DNA from: Cyanobacteria bacterium FACHB-471
GTDB lineage: Bacteria > Cyanobacteriota > Cyanobacteriia > Elainellales > Elainellaceae
Assembly: GCA_014695345.1 (NCBI GenBank)
Contig: JACJOC010000049.1
Coordinates: 62,001 to 126,000, forward strand
Reading direction: 5' to 3'
Length of the DNA: 64,000 nt
Below are positions 43,863 through 52,630 of the stretch, piece by piece; positions within the stretch are counted from its first letter, which is position 1; every line of letters starts with the position of its first letter. The notes beneath the pieces are model-generated. The model was not told the DNA's origin and ran no database searches. It saw nothing but the letters and a program-made list of their open reading frames with translations. A program made the translations under genes and the position numbers.

Positions 43863-44144
43863 CTATTTTGGGGGAGCGACCTTCTCTTTAAACAGCTTGC
43901 CAGCAGAAAAAGCAGGCACTTTCGTCGCTGGAATTTCCATCGCCTCGCCTGTTTTGGGATTGCGACCCTCACGGGCTTTGCGTTCACGTGGTTCAAATGA
44001 ACCAAAACCAACCAGCGTTACCTTTTCACCCTTAGAAACCGCTTCCATGATGGAATCGATGGCAGCAGTCAAAACGGCATCGGCTTGTTTTTTGGTTACA
44101 TTGGCTTTTTCAGCCACGGAATCAACTAATTCGCCCTTGTTCAT
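43863..44144 (-). CDS. hup: Histone-like DNA-binding protein HU
   Basis: 93 residues. Opens MNKGELVDSVAEKANVTKKQ; the beta-arm region VTLVGFGSFEPRERKAREGR and NPKTGEAMEIPATKVPAF is the HU/IHF signature. It is a single HU species as usual in cyanobacteria; it bends and compacts DNA. The ATG follows AAGGAG at ideal spacing. It lies 64 bases upstream of the cobD-like gene on the same strand, probably transcribed from a promoter in the AT-rich 420-base spacer. Confidence 0.97.
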   Translation of the reverse strand: MNKGELVDSVAEKANVTKKQADAVLTAAIDSIMEAVSKGEKVTLVGFGSFEPRERKAREGRNPKTGEAMEIPATKVPAFSAGKLFKEKVAPPK

Positions 44145-44579
44145 GGGAATCTCCTTGGAGCTATGAGCTGAGTAGATAAGGTATTCCAGAACTCAAATTG
44201 AGATCTAGAGTAGAAAATCGAGTGGAAAGTTGAGGCAAAACCGCTGAAACTCCCGCAGACTCGAATTTTCAATGCTTTATTCTAAGGTCAAGTTGAGCGA
44301 TATGGAACGGTAAAACCTTTAATTTATATAGATTTGGGCACTTTTTAAGCAATTTCATCCAAAAAATTAGAAACTTAAGGGTAATTAATGAGCTTAAATG
44401 AGTCAATTTACTCATTGCAGAGGTGATTAGTTATTCATTTCGGATTAGCAATTCTCCATAGATGACAAATAGTAAACCTGCACAATAAGCACCCTCAACT
44501 CGTAAATTTCACACCCTAGACGGTAGTTTAATTTGACGATCTGCACTAACAGTTAAATGGTTACTTGATATTTAACCCA
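44145..44579. other. AT-rich divergent promoter region
   Basis: About 435 bases between hup and the RsbRD-type kinase. It is markedly AT-rich (for example 44320-44410), as expected for a strong hup promoter. No coding frame, repeat or RNA gene was recognised. Confidence 0.45.
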
Positions 44580-45782
44580 ATGACAGATTTCGGCAAACTG
44601 CTCAGCCCAAAAATTGATGGCATTGTAGAGGACTGGATCAAAGCGGTCTATCAGGATGAGCAGATTGAAACAACCCGTGAGCTAACTCATAAGGCAGTGC
44701 GAGATAGTCTTCCTAGAGTGCTAGAAGCAATGGCAACGATGCTATCTCAGTCTGAGGTGAGTGATGTACAAACGCTGGTTGACGCGAGTCTAGAACACGG
44801 GGTAGTGAGGGCAGAGCAAGGATTTGAGCCGTCAGAAATTGCGCGAGAATATCGGCTTTTGCGATCGATTCTATTCTCAGCGCTAGAAACAGATTTGTTG
44901 CAAGGTTCACCTAGAGAGATGCTGCGGGCTGTGCGGCTGATTGATATGGTGATTGATGAGGCGATCGCCCGCTGCTTTGATAGCTACACGCAAGGACGAC
45001 TGCAAGAATTAGAGCAGTTGCAAAATGAGTTGCGGTTAACCAATCAGGAACTGACGCGACTGGTTCGAGCTAGCAAAACGAACTTGTCTCATCTTGCCCA
45101 CGAGCTAAAAACTCCTCTGACTTCAATCATCGGCTACTCTGATTTGTTTCTGCGTCAACATCGCCAGAACCCTGGATTGCGAGATGCGGTTCCTAATCTA
45201 GAAAGTATTGAGCGTGTCCTTACGGGAGGACGGCAGCTTTTGCGTCTGATTAATGATGCGTTAGAAATTTCGCGCTACGAAGCTGGACAAATGCAGCTTC
45301 AGGTGACTGAGATTGAAGTTCGGCCTTTAATTCGGTCGGTGGTGGAAATGGTTGAAACCCTGGCTAACGCCAAAAACTTACAGCTACAAGTGGACTGCGA
45401 TCGCGCTCCCACCCAAGTAGTAACCGATCCACTAAGGCTTCAGCAAATTACCACTAATTTATTGAGTAACGCCATTCGCTACACCGACGCGAAGGGATCG
45501 GTGCAGTTAACTTGTGAGATGGTTTCAGACCAGATGTGGGCGATCGCCATTACAGACAGCGGCATTGGGATTAGCCCCGAAGACCAAAAGCGAATTTTCG
45601 AGCCCTATTTTCAGGGCAGCTTGGGCGATCGGGAAAAGGTTCCAGATAGTACTGGGTTAGGACTGGCGATCGTTTCCCGATTGGTCAAACTGTTGTCCGG
45701 TCAACTTGAAGTTGTCTCTCAGCCAGATGTTGGCTCTACCTTTACCGTTAAATTTCCTTTAGAGTTGCCTCTTAAGAATTGA
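44580..45782 (+). CDS. Soluble sensor histidine kinase with RsbRD-like N-terminus
   Basis: 400 residues from the ATG at 44580 (a TTG at 44565 adds five). Residues about 1-150 are an RsbRD-type helical sensor (ILSPKID-like start LLSPKIDGIVEDWIKAVYQD, later EHGVVRAEQGFEPSEIAREY). A short coiled coil leads to HisKA with LSHLAHELKTPLTSIIGYSD (phospho-His) and HATPase with NLLSNAIRYTDAKGS, ITDSGIGISPED and STGLGLAIVSRL. There is no membrane helix and no adjacent response regulator. Input is unknown; RsbRD domains occur in stress and light sensors. A HIP1-containing inverted repeat begins at its stop codon. Confidence 0.9.
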   Translation: MTDFGKLLSPKIDGIVEDWIKAVYQDEQIETTRELTHKAVRDSLPRVLEAMATMLSQSEVSDVQTLVDASLEHGVVRAEQGFEPSEIAREYRLLRSILFSALETDLLQGSPREMLRAVRLIDMVIDEAIARCFDSYTQGRLQELEQLQNELRLTNQELTRLVRASKTNLSHLAHELKTPLTSIIGYSDLFLRQHRQNPGLRDAVPNLESIERVLTGGRQLLRLINDALEISRYEAGQMQLQVTEIEVRPLIRSVVEMVETLANAKNLQLQVDCDRAPTQVVTDPLRLQQITTNLLSNAIRYTDAKGSVQLTCEMVSDQMWAIAITDSGIGISPEDQKRIFEPYFQGSLGDREKVPDSTGLGLAIVSRLVKLLSGQLEVVSQPDVGSTFTVKFPLELPLKN

Positions 45783-45815
45783 GGCGATCGCCTATATAAA
45801 AAGGGCGATCGCCTC
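45781..45815. repeat. Inverted repeat built from two HIP1 sites
   Basis: Arms gaggcgatcgcc (45781-45792) and ggcgatcgcctc (45804-45815) are perfect complements with an 11-base AT-rich loop, overlapping the kinase stop codon. It may act as a terminator or mRNA-stabilising stem for the kinase gene, though it is followed by A, not T. Confidence 0.65.
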
Positions 45816-45923
45816 AAAAACGGGATGGACGAAGGGCAATTATCTTTGCCCGTTACAGGAGTTTAGTGAGATTAGATGGGTAAAGAAAAGGGGTGCTTAC
45901 CCTACTGCTAGCGCACCTTTCTC

Positions 45924-46442
45924 TTAGATTTGGGTGCTTTGGGGTGAACCACTACCCATTGGCAATACAACACTCTTCGCAAAGGTAATCTTGTCCTCCA
46001 GGCTGAGCGGCTTCAGTTGCTCCAGGAAGCCTTGCGCCTGTTCGGGTAGGTTGTAGTCAGAAGGCACTTGAATAACAGAACCTTCATCCATGCTTTGTGC
46101 CAGCGCATACCAGAAAAACAGCTTGGTGCTGGAATCTAGAGCACCATATTGGTGGCTGTATTCAGTATCTTTGCGAGAAGCAATGTCTCGCTGAATTTGA
46201 AGCTGTTCTTCCTTAGGAGCTTGCTTAATCTGATTGACCCAGCTTCCGGCAATCGGAGAACCGGTCGAGTTGTCGTTTGGCTCTGGCGAAATCTGGTTGC
46301 CAATGTCCTTGTAAAGATACCAGAGAAGGGCAAGCTGCTCGTCTACATTAAAACCTTGGAATGCTTGCACAGCTTCCTTCTGGTTGTTCTGGATGTTGGT
46401 AAATGTCATAAAAGAGTTACTCAAATTCGTCAAATTCGTCAT
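45924..46442 (-). CDS. Helical carotenoid protein (OCP N-terminal-domain homologue)
   Basis: 172 residues from ATG 46442 (a GTG at 46454 adds four). The all-helical carotenoid-binding domain of orange carotenoid protein is recognisable: VDEQLALLWYLYKDIG corresponds to the OCP segment with the Trp and Tyr that contact the carotenoid, and KLFFWYALAQSMDEGSV to the segment with the second Trp; LSLEDKITFAKSVVLPMG is the C-terminal helix. The regulatory C-terminal domain of OCP is absent, so this is a stand-alone HCP. HCPs bind keto-carotenoids and quench singlet oxygen, and some quench phycobilisomes. Which HCP clade it belongs to cannot be told by eye. No OCP, FRP or CTD homologue gene is nearby. 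Confidence 0.92.
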   Translation of the reverse strand: MTNLTNLSNSFMTFTNIQNNQKEAVQAFQGFNVDEQLALLWYLYKDIGNQISPEPNDNSTGSPIAGSWVNQIKQAPKEEQLQIQRDIASRKDTEYSHQYGALDSSTKLFFWYALAQSMDEGSVIQVPSDYNLPEQAQGFLEQLKPLSLEDKITFAKSVVLPMGSGSPQSTQI

Positions 46443-46920
46443 CGGTGTTTTCACCTGAACAACAACGTAACGAGATTTTAAGAATGGAAAACTCTCCTAT
46501 GGGCATAGATGGCGAAGCGACCAAAGTTTGAGATCGGCTTAGCTTTGTAGCGGTTTTGTAAGCCTTAACGCAAAGAAAATGAAATTTAAATCTGCTGCTA
46601 TATAGTGATGTACACTACCGAATTTAAGAGCAGAACGGATTTTGACTGGGTTTAATTTCTCATTTAATTCTCATTCTTAAGAAAGACGCTTTGATTATAG
46701 TCTTGGCATTGAATAGGGAAACTATTTTGCTGGCATTGCTCTAACTAGGTAGCCGTTTGCCCTGTAACTGCCAGTAATCAGCGATCGCCCCTGGACTAAA
46801 GTCAGATTCCAAATTCTTCAGCCTTGCCGCTATAATCCTGAGAATACAAGCTGAGAAGCGTTCACATAAATTAACAAACTTTGTTACATTTCTTTTATAC
46901 AAAAGGACGATTAACAAGCG
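46443..46920. other. Divergent promoter region of HCP and DUF2949 genes
   Basis: About 480 bases, AT-rich near 46560-46620 and 46860-46910. A dyad tagtg-N5-cacta lies at 46603-46617 and could be a regulator site. A HIP1 site lies near 46780. No gene seen. Confidence 0.4.
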
Positions 46921-47112
46921 ATGGACTCATCACATCAGACTCGGCTCATCAATTTTCTGCGTGAAGACCTGGCAGTTCCTGCTGATGCGATCGCTGTGGG
47001 TCTGCGTCACCACGACCAGGGCGTGAGTTTCTTGCCAATGGTTTTGTGGCAGTACGGGCTGATCACTCTGGAACAGCTAGATAAGATCTTTGACTGGATG
47101 GAGACGGCTTAA
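46921..47112 (+). CDS. DUF2949 small protein
   Basis: 63 residues, all-helical, starting MDSSHQTRLINFLREDLAVP and ending LITLEQLDKIFDWMETA. The pattern of a polar helix, a conserved FLPMVLWQYGLITLEQLD and short length matches DUF2949 of cyanobacteria. Unknown function; likely a small soluble adaptor. The ATG follows an A-rich leader without strong SD. Transcribed toward ftsH. Confidence 0.8.
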   Translation: MDSSHQTRLINFLREDLAVPADAIAVGLRHHDQGVSFLPMVLWQYGLITLEQLDKIFDWMETA

Positions 47113-47552
47113 TTCTTAAGCGGTGTACTCTAAGGAAATTGTCAATCACCTCACCTCGTATATTGCTTCTGAGGGCAACCCTTTGGTCACAGTCCTGTAA
47201 GAATGCGTTGGGACTCGTCCTAGGAAGAACCTTCGTGGCGATCGCAGCAAAGCTTACATACGCAGAATTGAGGAGTGGAACTTGCGAAGGTGGGTTTCGT
47301 TTGGGTAGTGGTTTTTATCGCCACTCACCTAATCGTGCGTGCGGTGCATTCTGACAAAATGTATCTTCCGGCTTAGAACCTGGATAGCCGGAAATCCGCC
47401 CATACGCGTCTAGCCTGCTGCCTAGGCATTCATCTTAGAATGATTGAGTTATGTGAAGTTAGGTGTGATGCAAGTGTTAGAAAACTTGCGATCGCCTTCT
47501 TTCCATCCAAGCTCTTTAAGAAAAGAGCATAAAAAGGAGCAACTAGATTTAT
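47113..47552. other. Long leader region of ftsH with stem-loops
   Basis: About 440 bases between DUF2949 and ftsH. A perfect 8-bp stem (ttccggct 47366-47373 with agccggaa 47386-47393) and a longer-range match (accttcg 47229-47235 with cgaaggt 47285-47291) suggest a structured RNA or regulated 5' leader. It matches no RNA family I can identify (not rnpB, tmRNA or SRP RNA by signature). The ftsH ribosome-binding site AAAGGAG lies just before its ATG. Confidence 0.35.
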
Positions 47553-49433
47553 ATGCCCATTAAAAAAGACCAATCTCAGCCTCCTCGTTCTCGCCAAATT
47601 GGCAACATTCTCCTGCTGCTGTCAGGGGTATTTTTGCTGGTCAACATCTTTTTCCCTAGCTTGTTTGGCCCGCGCGTTCCCCAAGTACCCTACAGCCTAT
47701 TCATTCATCAGGTGCAGGATCAGGAAGTTGCTCGCGCTTCGGTGGGGCAAAATGAGATTCGCTATCAGCTGAAAACAGATGCTGATCAGCCCGGACAGGT
47801 GTTGTCTACCACACCCATTTTTGACCTAGAGTTGCCTAAGCTGTTAGAGGCAAAAGGCGTTGAATTTGCCGCTACGCCACCCCCTCGAAACAGTTGGTTT
47901 ACCAGCATTTTAGGTTGGGTAATTCCGCCGCTGATTTTTGTAGGAATCTGGCAATTCTTTCTCAACCGAGGCGGCGGTGGCCCGCAGGGTGCACTCTCGA
48001 TTGGTAAGAGTAAAGCAAAAGTATATGTAGAAGGTGAGTCTGACAAGATCACGTTTGCGGATGTGGCAGGCGTTGAGGAAGCAAAAACCGAACTGGTTGA
48101 AATCGTTGACTTCCTTAAAACACCCAAGCGCTACACCCAAATCGGAGCCCGCATTCCCAAAGGCGTGCTACTCGTTGGACCTCCTGGTACAGGTAAGACG
48201 CTGTTAGCCAAAGCGGTTGCCGGAGAGGCAGGCGTTCCTTTCTTCAGTATCTCTGGTTCTGAGTTCGTGGAACTGTTTGTTGGGGTAGGTTCTTCACGGG
48301 TGCGTGACCTGTTTGAGCAGGCGAAAAAGCAAGCTCCTTGCATCGTGTTTATTGATGAGTTGGATGCGATTGGTAAGTCTCGTAACTCAGGTGGTTTTTA
48401 TGGCGGCAATGATGAGCGAGAGCAAACGCTCAACCAGTTGTTGACCGAGATGGATGGCTTTGCGGCAGGCGATGCAACGGTGATCGTGCTAGCAGCTACC
48501 AACCGCCCCGAAACGCTTGACCCAGCGCTGCTCCGTCCCGGACGGTTTGACCGCCAAGTATTAGTTGATCGCCCCGACCTATCAGGACGGCAAGAAATTC
48601 TCAACATCCATTCTCAAAAAGTGAAATTGGGACCGGATATTGATTTGAAAGCGATCGCCACTCGTACTCCCGGTTTTGCTGGAGCCGACCTAGCCAACCT
48701 GGTAAACGAAGCGGCTCTATTAGCAGCCCGTCGCGGCAGTGAAACCGTTGCTCAAGAAGACTTTGCTGAAGCGATCGAGCGAGTTGTTGCGGGTCTAGAG
48801 AAGAAGAGCCGCGTGCTCAACGAAAAAGAGAAGAAGATCGTGGCTTATCACGAAGTGGGTCACGCCCTCGTCGGCGCACTCATGCCCGGAAGCGGTCGGG
48901 TTGAAAAGATCTCGATTGTGCCACGCGGCATGGCTGCTCTGGGTTATACCCTGCAACTGCCGACCGAAGACCGCTTCTTAATGGATGAGGCAGAGTTGCG
49001 TGGACAAATTGCCACCATGCTGGGCGGACGCTCGGCGGAAGAAACTATCTTTGGCAGCATCACCACAGGTGCATCGAATGACCTGCAACGCGCTACCGAC
49101 CTGGCAGAGCGGATGGTGATGACCTACGGCATGAGTAAGGTGTTAGGGCCACTTGCCTATGAGCGTCAGCAGGGAATGTTTTTGGATAACGGTGCGCCGA
49201 ATCCTCGTCGCGCAATGAGTGAGCAAACCGCCGAAGCGATTGACCGTGAGGTGAAGGAAATTGTGGAGAATGCTCACCAGCATGCACTCGATGTCCTGAA
49301 TCAGAATCGGGAACTGTTGGAGGCGATCACCTCCAAGCTGCTCGACACTGAAGTGATTGAGGGTACGGAGCTACATGAATTGTTAGCTCAGGTGAAGTCA
49401 CCGACTCCAATTCAAGAAGCGATTCACGTGTAG
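47553..49433 (+). CDS. ftsH: ATP-dependent zinc metalloprotease FtsH
   Basis: 626 residues. Two transmembrane helices ([19 protein letters not shown] near 20-40 and [20 protein letters not shown] near 115-135) flank the periplasmic/lumenal domain. The AAA module has [20 protein letters not shown] (Walker A), [12 protein letters not shown] (Walker B) and the SRH region [20 protein letters not shown]. The protease has [13 protein letters not shown] near 432 (HExxH) and the downstream Asp ligand region [19 protein letters not shown]. Cyanobacterial FtsH complexes degrade damaged D1 and other membrane proteins. Several paralogues usually exist; which one this is cannot be decided here. Confidence 0.97.
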   Translation: MPIKKDQSQPPRSRQIGNILLLLSGVFLLVNIFFPSLFGPRVPQVPYSLFIHQVQDQEVARASVGQNEIRYQLKTDADQPGQVLSTTPIFDLELPKLLEAKGVEFAATPPPRNSWFTSILGWVIPPLIFVGIWQFFLNRGGGGPQGALSIGKSKAKVYVEGESDKITFADVAGVEEAKTELVEIVDFLKTPKRYTQIGARIPKGVLLVGPPGTGKTLLAKAVAGEAGVPFFSISGSEFVELFVGVGSSRVRDLFEQAKKQAPCIVFIDELDAIGKSRNSGGFYGGNDEREQTLNQLLTEMDGFAAGDATVIVLAATNRPETLDPALLRPGRFDRQVLVDRPDLSGRQEILNIHSQKVKLGPDIDLKAIATRTPGFAGADLANLVNEAALLAARRGSETVAQEDFAEAIERVVAGLEKKSRVLNEKEKKIVAYHEVGHALVGALMPGSGRVEKISIVPRGMAALGYTLQLPTEDRFLMDEAELRGQIATMLGGRSAEETIFGSITTGASNDLQRATDLAERMVMTYGMSKVLGPLAYERQQGMFLDNGAPNPRRAMSEQTAEAIDREVKEIVENAHQHALDVLNQNRELLEAITSKLLDTEVIEGTELHELLAQVKSPTPIQEAIHV

Positions 49434-49450
49434 GAATAAGCGATGTCTTG

Positions 49451-49478
49451 GTAGGGGCGAACGGCCGTTTGCCCTTAC
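49451..49478. repeat. 28-bp near-palindrome (GTAGGGGCG family)
   Basis: Begins gtaggggcgaacggccgttt and closes in gcccttac; the arms pair with two mismatches. It has the same ends and length as the perfect palindrome at 38793-38820, with a different centre. It follows the ftsH stop codon by 17 bases. Confidence 0.75.
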
Positions 49479-49547
49479 GGAAGATTAGAATCCTTATCCA
49501 AAATCTTCTGATTTAATCTCGGTTAGACGATTGGATATGAACGTTAG

Positions 49548-49573
49548 AAAGGGGTGCATCGCGCCCCTTTTTT
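49548..49573 (+). terminator. Intrinsic terminator downstream of ftsH
   Basis: Stem aaaggggtgc / gcgcccctttt around an atc loop, followed by a run of six T. It ends at the stop codon of the convergent thioesterase gene, and the A-run on its left side means it could serve both strands. Confidence 0.85.
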
Positions 49574-49985
49574 ATTGCTCTATGAGATAAGGCAGAAACA
49601 AAGCTCGTTCTTCTGGCTGAAGCCTTCTGGGTCGCATGGTTTGGCGATCGACAAATAATCCTTTTTGCTGTCCTTCAGCCGCTAATGTTTGGTGTTGATT
49701 AAAGAAATGAATCTGCATCACCGCAGAAGCATTTCGCAGTTCAGAAAGCCACAGCTCAACGTGGACGCGATCGCCTAATAGCAATGGTGACTTATAGGTA
49801 ATATTTGTCTGCACCAACACTGGTGCAAATCCTTGCTGAAAGATGGTGTGAAGGGGCATTCCGATCGCTTCTAGCAGCTTTGTTCGCCCAATTTCCATCC
49901 ACTGGGTGTAAACCGTGTTGTTCACATGACCTAAAAAATCAATGTGAAAGGAGTACACGTCTAGCTCAAAGGTAATTTTCTGCAT
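49572..49985 (-). CDS. 4HBT-family acyl-CoA thioesterase
   Basis: 137 residues, single hotdog fold. The motif SFHIDFLGHVNNTVYTQWME contains the catalytic Asp/His-Val-Asn region of the 4-hydroxybenzoyl-CoA thioesterase family; ITYKSPLLLGDRVHVELWLS is the usual central part. Candidates for substrate include 1,4-dihydroxy-2-naphthoyl-CoA (phylloquinone synthesis) or fatty acyl-CoA; the sequence alone does not decide. It is convergent with ftsH and shares a terminator region with it. Confidence 0.88.
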   Translation of the reverse strand: MQKITFELDVYSFHIDFLGHVNNTVYTQWMEIGRTKLLEAIGMPLHTIFQQGFAPVLVQTNITYKSPLLLGDRVHVELWLSELRNASAVMQIHFFNQHQTLAAEGQQKGLFVDRQTMRPRRLQPEERALFLPYLIEQ

Positions 49986-50065
49986 TGAACGAAGCGCTGT
50001 ATTGGGTAGTACAGAATGAATTTGGGCAGACTGAAGTTCGTAAACCTAGCCAGGGGAATCTATCT

Positions 50066-50539
50066 ATGGCAACAAATTAGATTAGCGCAACGTTAACTCA
50101 AGCCGACCGGGATGCCGCATTAGCAGCGATTACCACTTTAAAGGAGAAGCTGCCGTTTTTGGTTGATTTGACAGCGGAGGAGCGTAAAGCTCTCTCCAAG
50201 ATGGGCGATAAGAGCCGAGCGTTTGTCAGCAAGGCATTGGAGGTCGCAACCCAGAATCCAGACTTTTTGCCCAGGTCATTTAACCTGGAGGAAATGCGAA
50301 AAGATGTGCATCTGTTTGAGGCGATGTATGTGATTGTGATGGCAGTAACGCAGCTCCAGGAATTGCTGGATGATACGTATATAACGGTGGGCAGTGAAGC
50401 CTATTCAGCCGCATTGCAGGTGTATAACTACGCCAAAGCCAGGGGGCAGGGGGCAGGGCTAGAGACAGTAGTGGATGAAATGGGACAACGCTTTGCCCGC
50501 AAAGCAAAAAAGACCAAACCGCAATCCACAAGCGTGTGA
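50066..50539 (+). pseudogene. Conserved helical protein, TAG at codon 5
   Basis: The frame starts ATG-GCA-ACA-AAT-TAG-ATT at 50066, with AGGGGA at good spacing upstream, and continues open to TGA at 50537-50539. After the TAG it reads ISATLTQADRDAALAAITTL, LPFLVDLTAEERKALSKMGD and SRAFVSKALEVATQNPDFLP, a helical protein of 157 residues that I recognise as a recurring bacterial unknown starting MATN. The premature codon at 50078-50080 is in frame with the rest, and no frameshift is seen. Translation could restart at a TTG at 50159 or at a downstream Met, giving a shorter product. Whether this is a pseudogene, a restart or readthrough cannot be decided here. Confidence 0.65.
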
Positions 50540-50655
50540 TCAAAAATCTGAGCGTCGTCTAGGAGCGGGCTTACGGATATCTTTGTAGAGTTGGCGATCG
50601 CCCCTCTAAACCTGCTCGTACAGTCTGAAAGTTATCCAATTCAACACTGATCAGG

Positions 50656-50690
50656 AACGTTCCTACCGCAAATAGGAACGTTTTTGTTTT
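50656..50690 (+). terminator. Intrinsic terminator
   Basis: Perfect 10-bp stem aacgttccta / taggaacgtt with 7-base loop, followed by ttttgtttt. It lies about 115 bases after the previous gene's stop and isolates it from the accessory island. Confidence 0.85.
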
Positions 50691-50701
50691 AAGAGCCATT
50701 C

Positions 50702-50900
50702 ATCTCGTTTGAAGTGAGACGATTCTCGTTTGAAACAGGAACATTCTCATTTGAAACAGCAATCATCTTGTTTCAAATGAGAATGGTTCAACTTAAAGTC
50801 GGAACGTTCCTGTTTCAAATAAGACTGTTCCTGCTTGAAGTGAAAATGATCGGACTTAAAACAGAACTGATGCGGTTGGAAGGGAGATCTATTGCAATCC
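50702..50900 (+). repeat. Degenerate 21-bp tandem repeat, about nine units
   Basis: Units of 21 bases with core tttgaaacaggaacattct can be aligned back to back from about 50702 to 50900, diverging downstream. Read from GTG 50714 it stays open for 65 codons with a 7-residue period (RRFSFET, GTFSFET, AIILFQM, RMVQLKV, GTFLFQI, RLFLLEV, KMIGLKT, ELMRLEG). Coding is uncertain: there is no clear ribosome-binding site, and 21-bp repeats of this kind also occur as non-coding arrays in cyanobacteria. It is not a CRISPR: units are contiguous without spacers. Confidence 0.7.
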
Positions 50901-50941
50901 GTCTTGGTTGAGAGTGCTGTAAAACCAACTTAAACAGCACC

Positions 50942-51019
50942 GTAGGTTGGGTGAAGCAGAGCGCAACCCAACGCTTGATTAGGGCTTGTTGAGTTACGCG
51001 TTCGCTTCACCTAACCTAC
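50942..51019. repeat. Foldback repeat, arms GTAGGTTGGGTGAAGC
   Basis: Left arm 50942-50957 and right arm 51004-51019 are reverse complements except for one base, around a 46-base centre containing gcgcaacccaacgc. Related half-copy at 42648-42680. This family of GTAGGTTGGGT palindromes is common between genes in cyanobacteria and may spread as a non-autonomous element. Confidence 0.8.
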
Positions 51020-51226
51020 TAACCCGCAAAGGCAAATGCTGGAGTCTTTCGCACAAATACCAAAGATTAGCGGAAAAAGTTACTTTGCCAGAGTAGAAAA
51101 GAGATAGCAACCCGCCCATTTGCATATTTTTTTGCCAAAAATTCAAGTTTTTGCAGAAGCAGCTTGATGCTAGAGATCAACAAGATCCTGCCTCACCCCA
51201 GACCTTAATCCCTCTGTGCCTGCCCC

Positions 51227-52582
51227 ATGAAGGATTTTTTTGTTAGCTATAACCGTCACGATCGCGCCTGGGCAGAATGGATTGCCTGGATGCTAGAGGA
51301 AGCAGGATATTCGACGGTGATTCAGGCATAGGATTTTCGCGCAGGCGGAAACTTTGTGCTGGATATGCAAAAGGCAGCATCGGAGGCAGAACGCACGATC
51401 GCTGTCCTATCAGAAACTTACTTGAATTCGGCGTTTACAGCACCGGAATGGGCAGCAGCATTTGTTCAAGACCCAACGGGCGAGAAGGGATTGCTGATTC
51501 CGGTGCGGGTAAAGGAATGTCAGTTGTCGGGATTATTACGTCCTATTGTTTATATCGATCTGGTGGATGTGGCAGAGGCAGAGGCGCAGAATGTGTTGCT
51601 GCGATCGCTCTCTCAAGACCGCGCCAAGCCCGATCAAAAGCCGCGTTTTCCAGGGAGTGCGGCATCAGGGGGCGATTCCTTCGGAACTGCTTCGCACCGC
51701 CCAAAACCTGTGTTTCCGCCTAACATTCCGTCTAACCTGCCGAGCGCAGGCACCATCTTTGTCGGTCGAGAACAGGATCTAGAAGATCTTCATACGCTAG
51801 TGCAAACGAAAGCACCGATCGCCATTTCTGCCGTCTCCGGCATGGGTGGGATTGGCAAGACCGAACTCGCCACCCAATATGCCTTGCAACAGCGAGACAG
51901 GGGTACCTATCCCGGTGGAATTTGCTGGCTGAGGGCACGGGAAGACCTGAGTACCCAGATTGTGCTGTTTGCGCGATCGCACTTGGGGCTAACGATTTCA
52001 GAAGATCTGGAATTAGCAGAACAGGTGGCACACTGTTGGCACAACTGGCACCCCGGAGAGACACTGATTGTGTTTGATGATGTGCAGCAGTATGAGAATA
52101 TTGCCTCGGTGCTGCCGCCTCAGCGAGAACGCTACAAGGAGGTAGAACCGCTCTACCACAGAGCCTTAGCCATTGGTGAACAGCAATTAGGGGTAGATCA
52201 TCCCACTGTGGCAACTTGGCTTAATAATCTGGCAGAACTTTACAGTGTTCAAGGACGATACGCAGAGGCAGAGCCGCTCCTTCTATGGGCATTGGAAATC
52301 TCGGAAGCGCAGTTGGGAGCCAACCATCCCGATGTCGCAACCAGACTCAACAATCTGGCAGGACTCTACGACTCGCAGGGACGATACGCGGAGGCAGAAC
52401 CGCTCCTTCTGCGGGCGCTGGCAATTCTATTCAATTCTTTAGGAACCGACCATCCCAACAGTCAACAGGTCTGGCAAAACTTCCTGACTTTCCTGTCCCA
52501 AGTGATTCAGGCAGGGCAAACCGCGCAACTCTCCGACCATCCGCTGACCCAAGACCTGCTGCGGCAGATGCAGGTAGGTTGA
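51227..52582 (+). pseudogene. TIR - NB-ARC - TPR protein, broken by TAG and internal deletion
   Basis: The frame opens at ATG 51227 (MKDFFVSYNRHDRAWAEWIA) with a TIR domain, but codon 35 is TAG (51329-51331) exactly where relatives have Trp in QAWDFR; the next residues DFRAGGNFVLDMQKA and LSETYLNSAFTAPEWAAAF continue the TIR in the same frame, including the likely catalytic Glu. After a linker comes the NB-ARC start IFVGREQDLEDLHTL and P-loop [19 protein letters not shown], then Walker B IVFDDVQQYENIASVLPPQ. At that point the sequence jumps straight into TPR units (RYKEVEPLYHRALAIGEQQ), so most of NB-ARC and the arm are missing, an in-frame deletion. Three TPRs of the NPHxxxE/ATWLNNLAELY type follow. 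In full-length relatives TIR enzymes act as NADases in defence. Confidence 0.75.
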
Positions 52583-52630
52583 TGAGACGATGAAACTAGC
52601 GATTTGTTGTAGTCTATTGCAACCGAAGGA

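Noticed and set aside
43799-44011. N-terminal extension of the cobD-like frame
   Set aside because: It overlaps the HU gene in another frame, is basic and low in family similarity, and homologues start at the HGGN region reached from GTG 43798.
47139-47354. 71-codon frame in the ftsH leader
   Set aside because: TTG start without ribosome-binding site, no family features and it crosses the stem-loop region.
50702-50900. CRISPR array
   Set aside because: Repeat units are contiguous and degenerate, with no unique spacers, leader or cas genes.
50714-50911. 65-codon frame through the 21-bp repeat as a definite gene
   Set aside because: No clear SD and the frame follows from a repeat period that is a multiple of three; kept as a repeat feature with uncertain coding.
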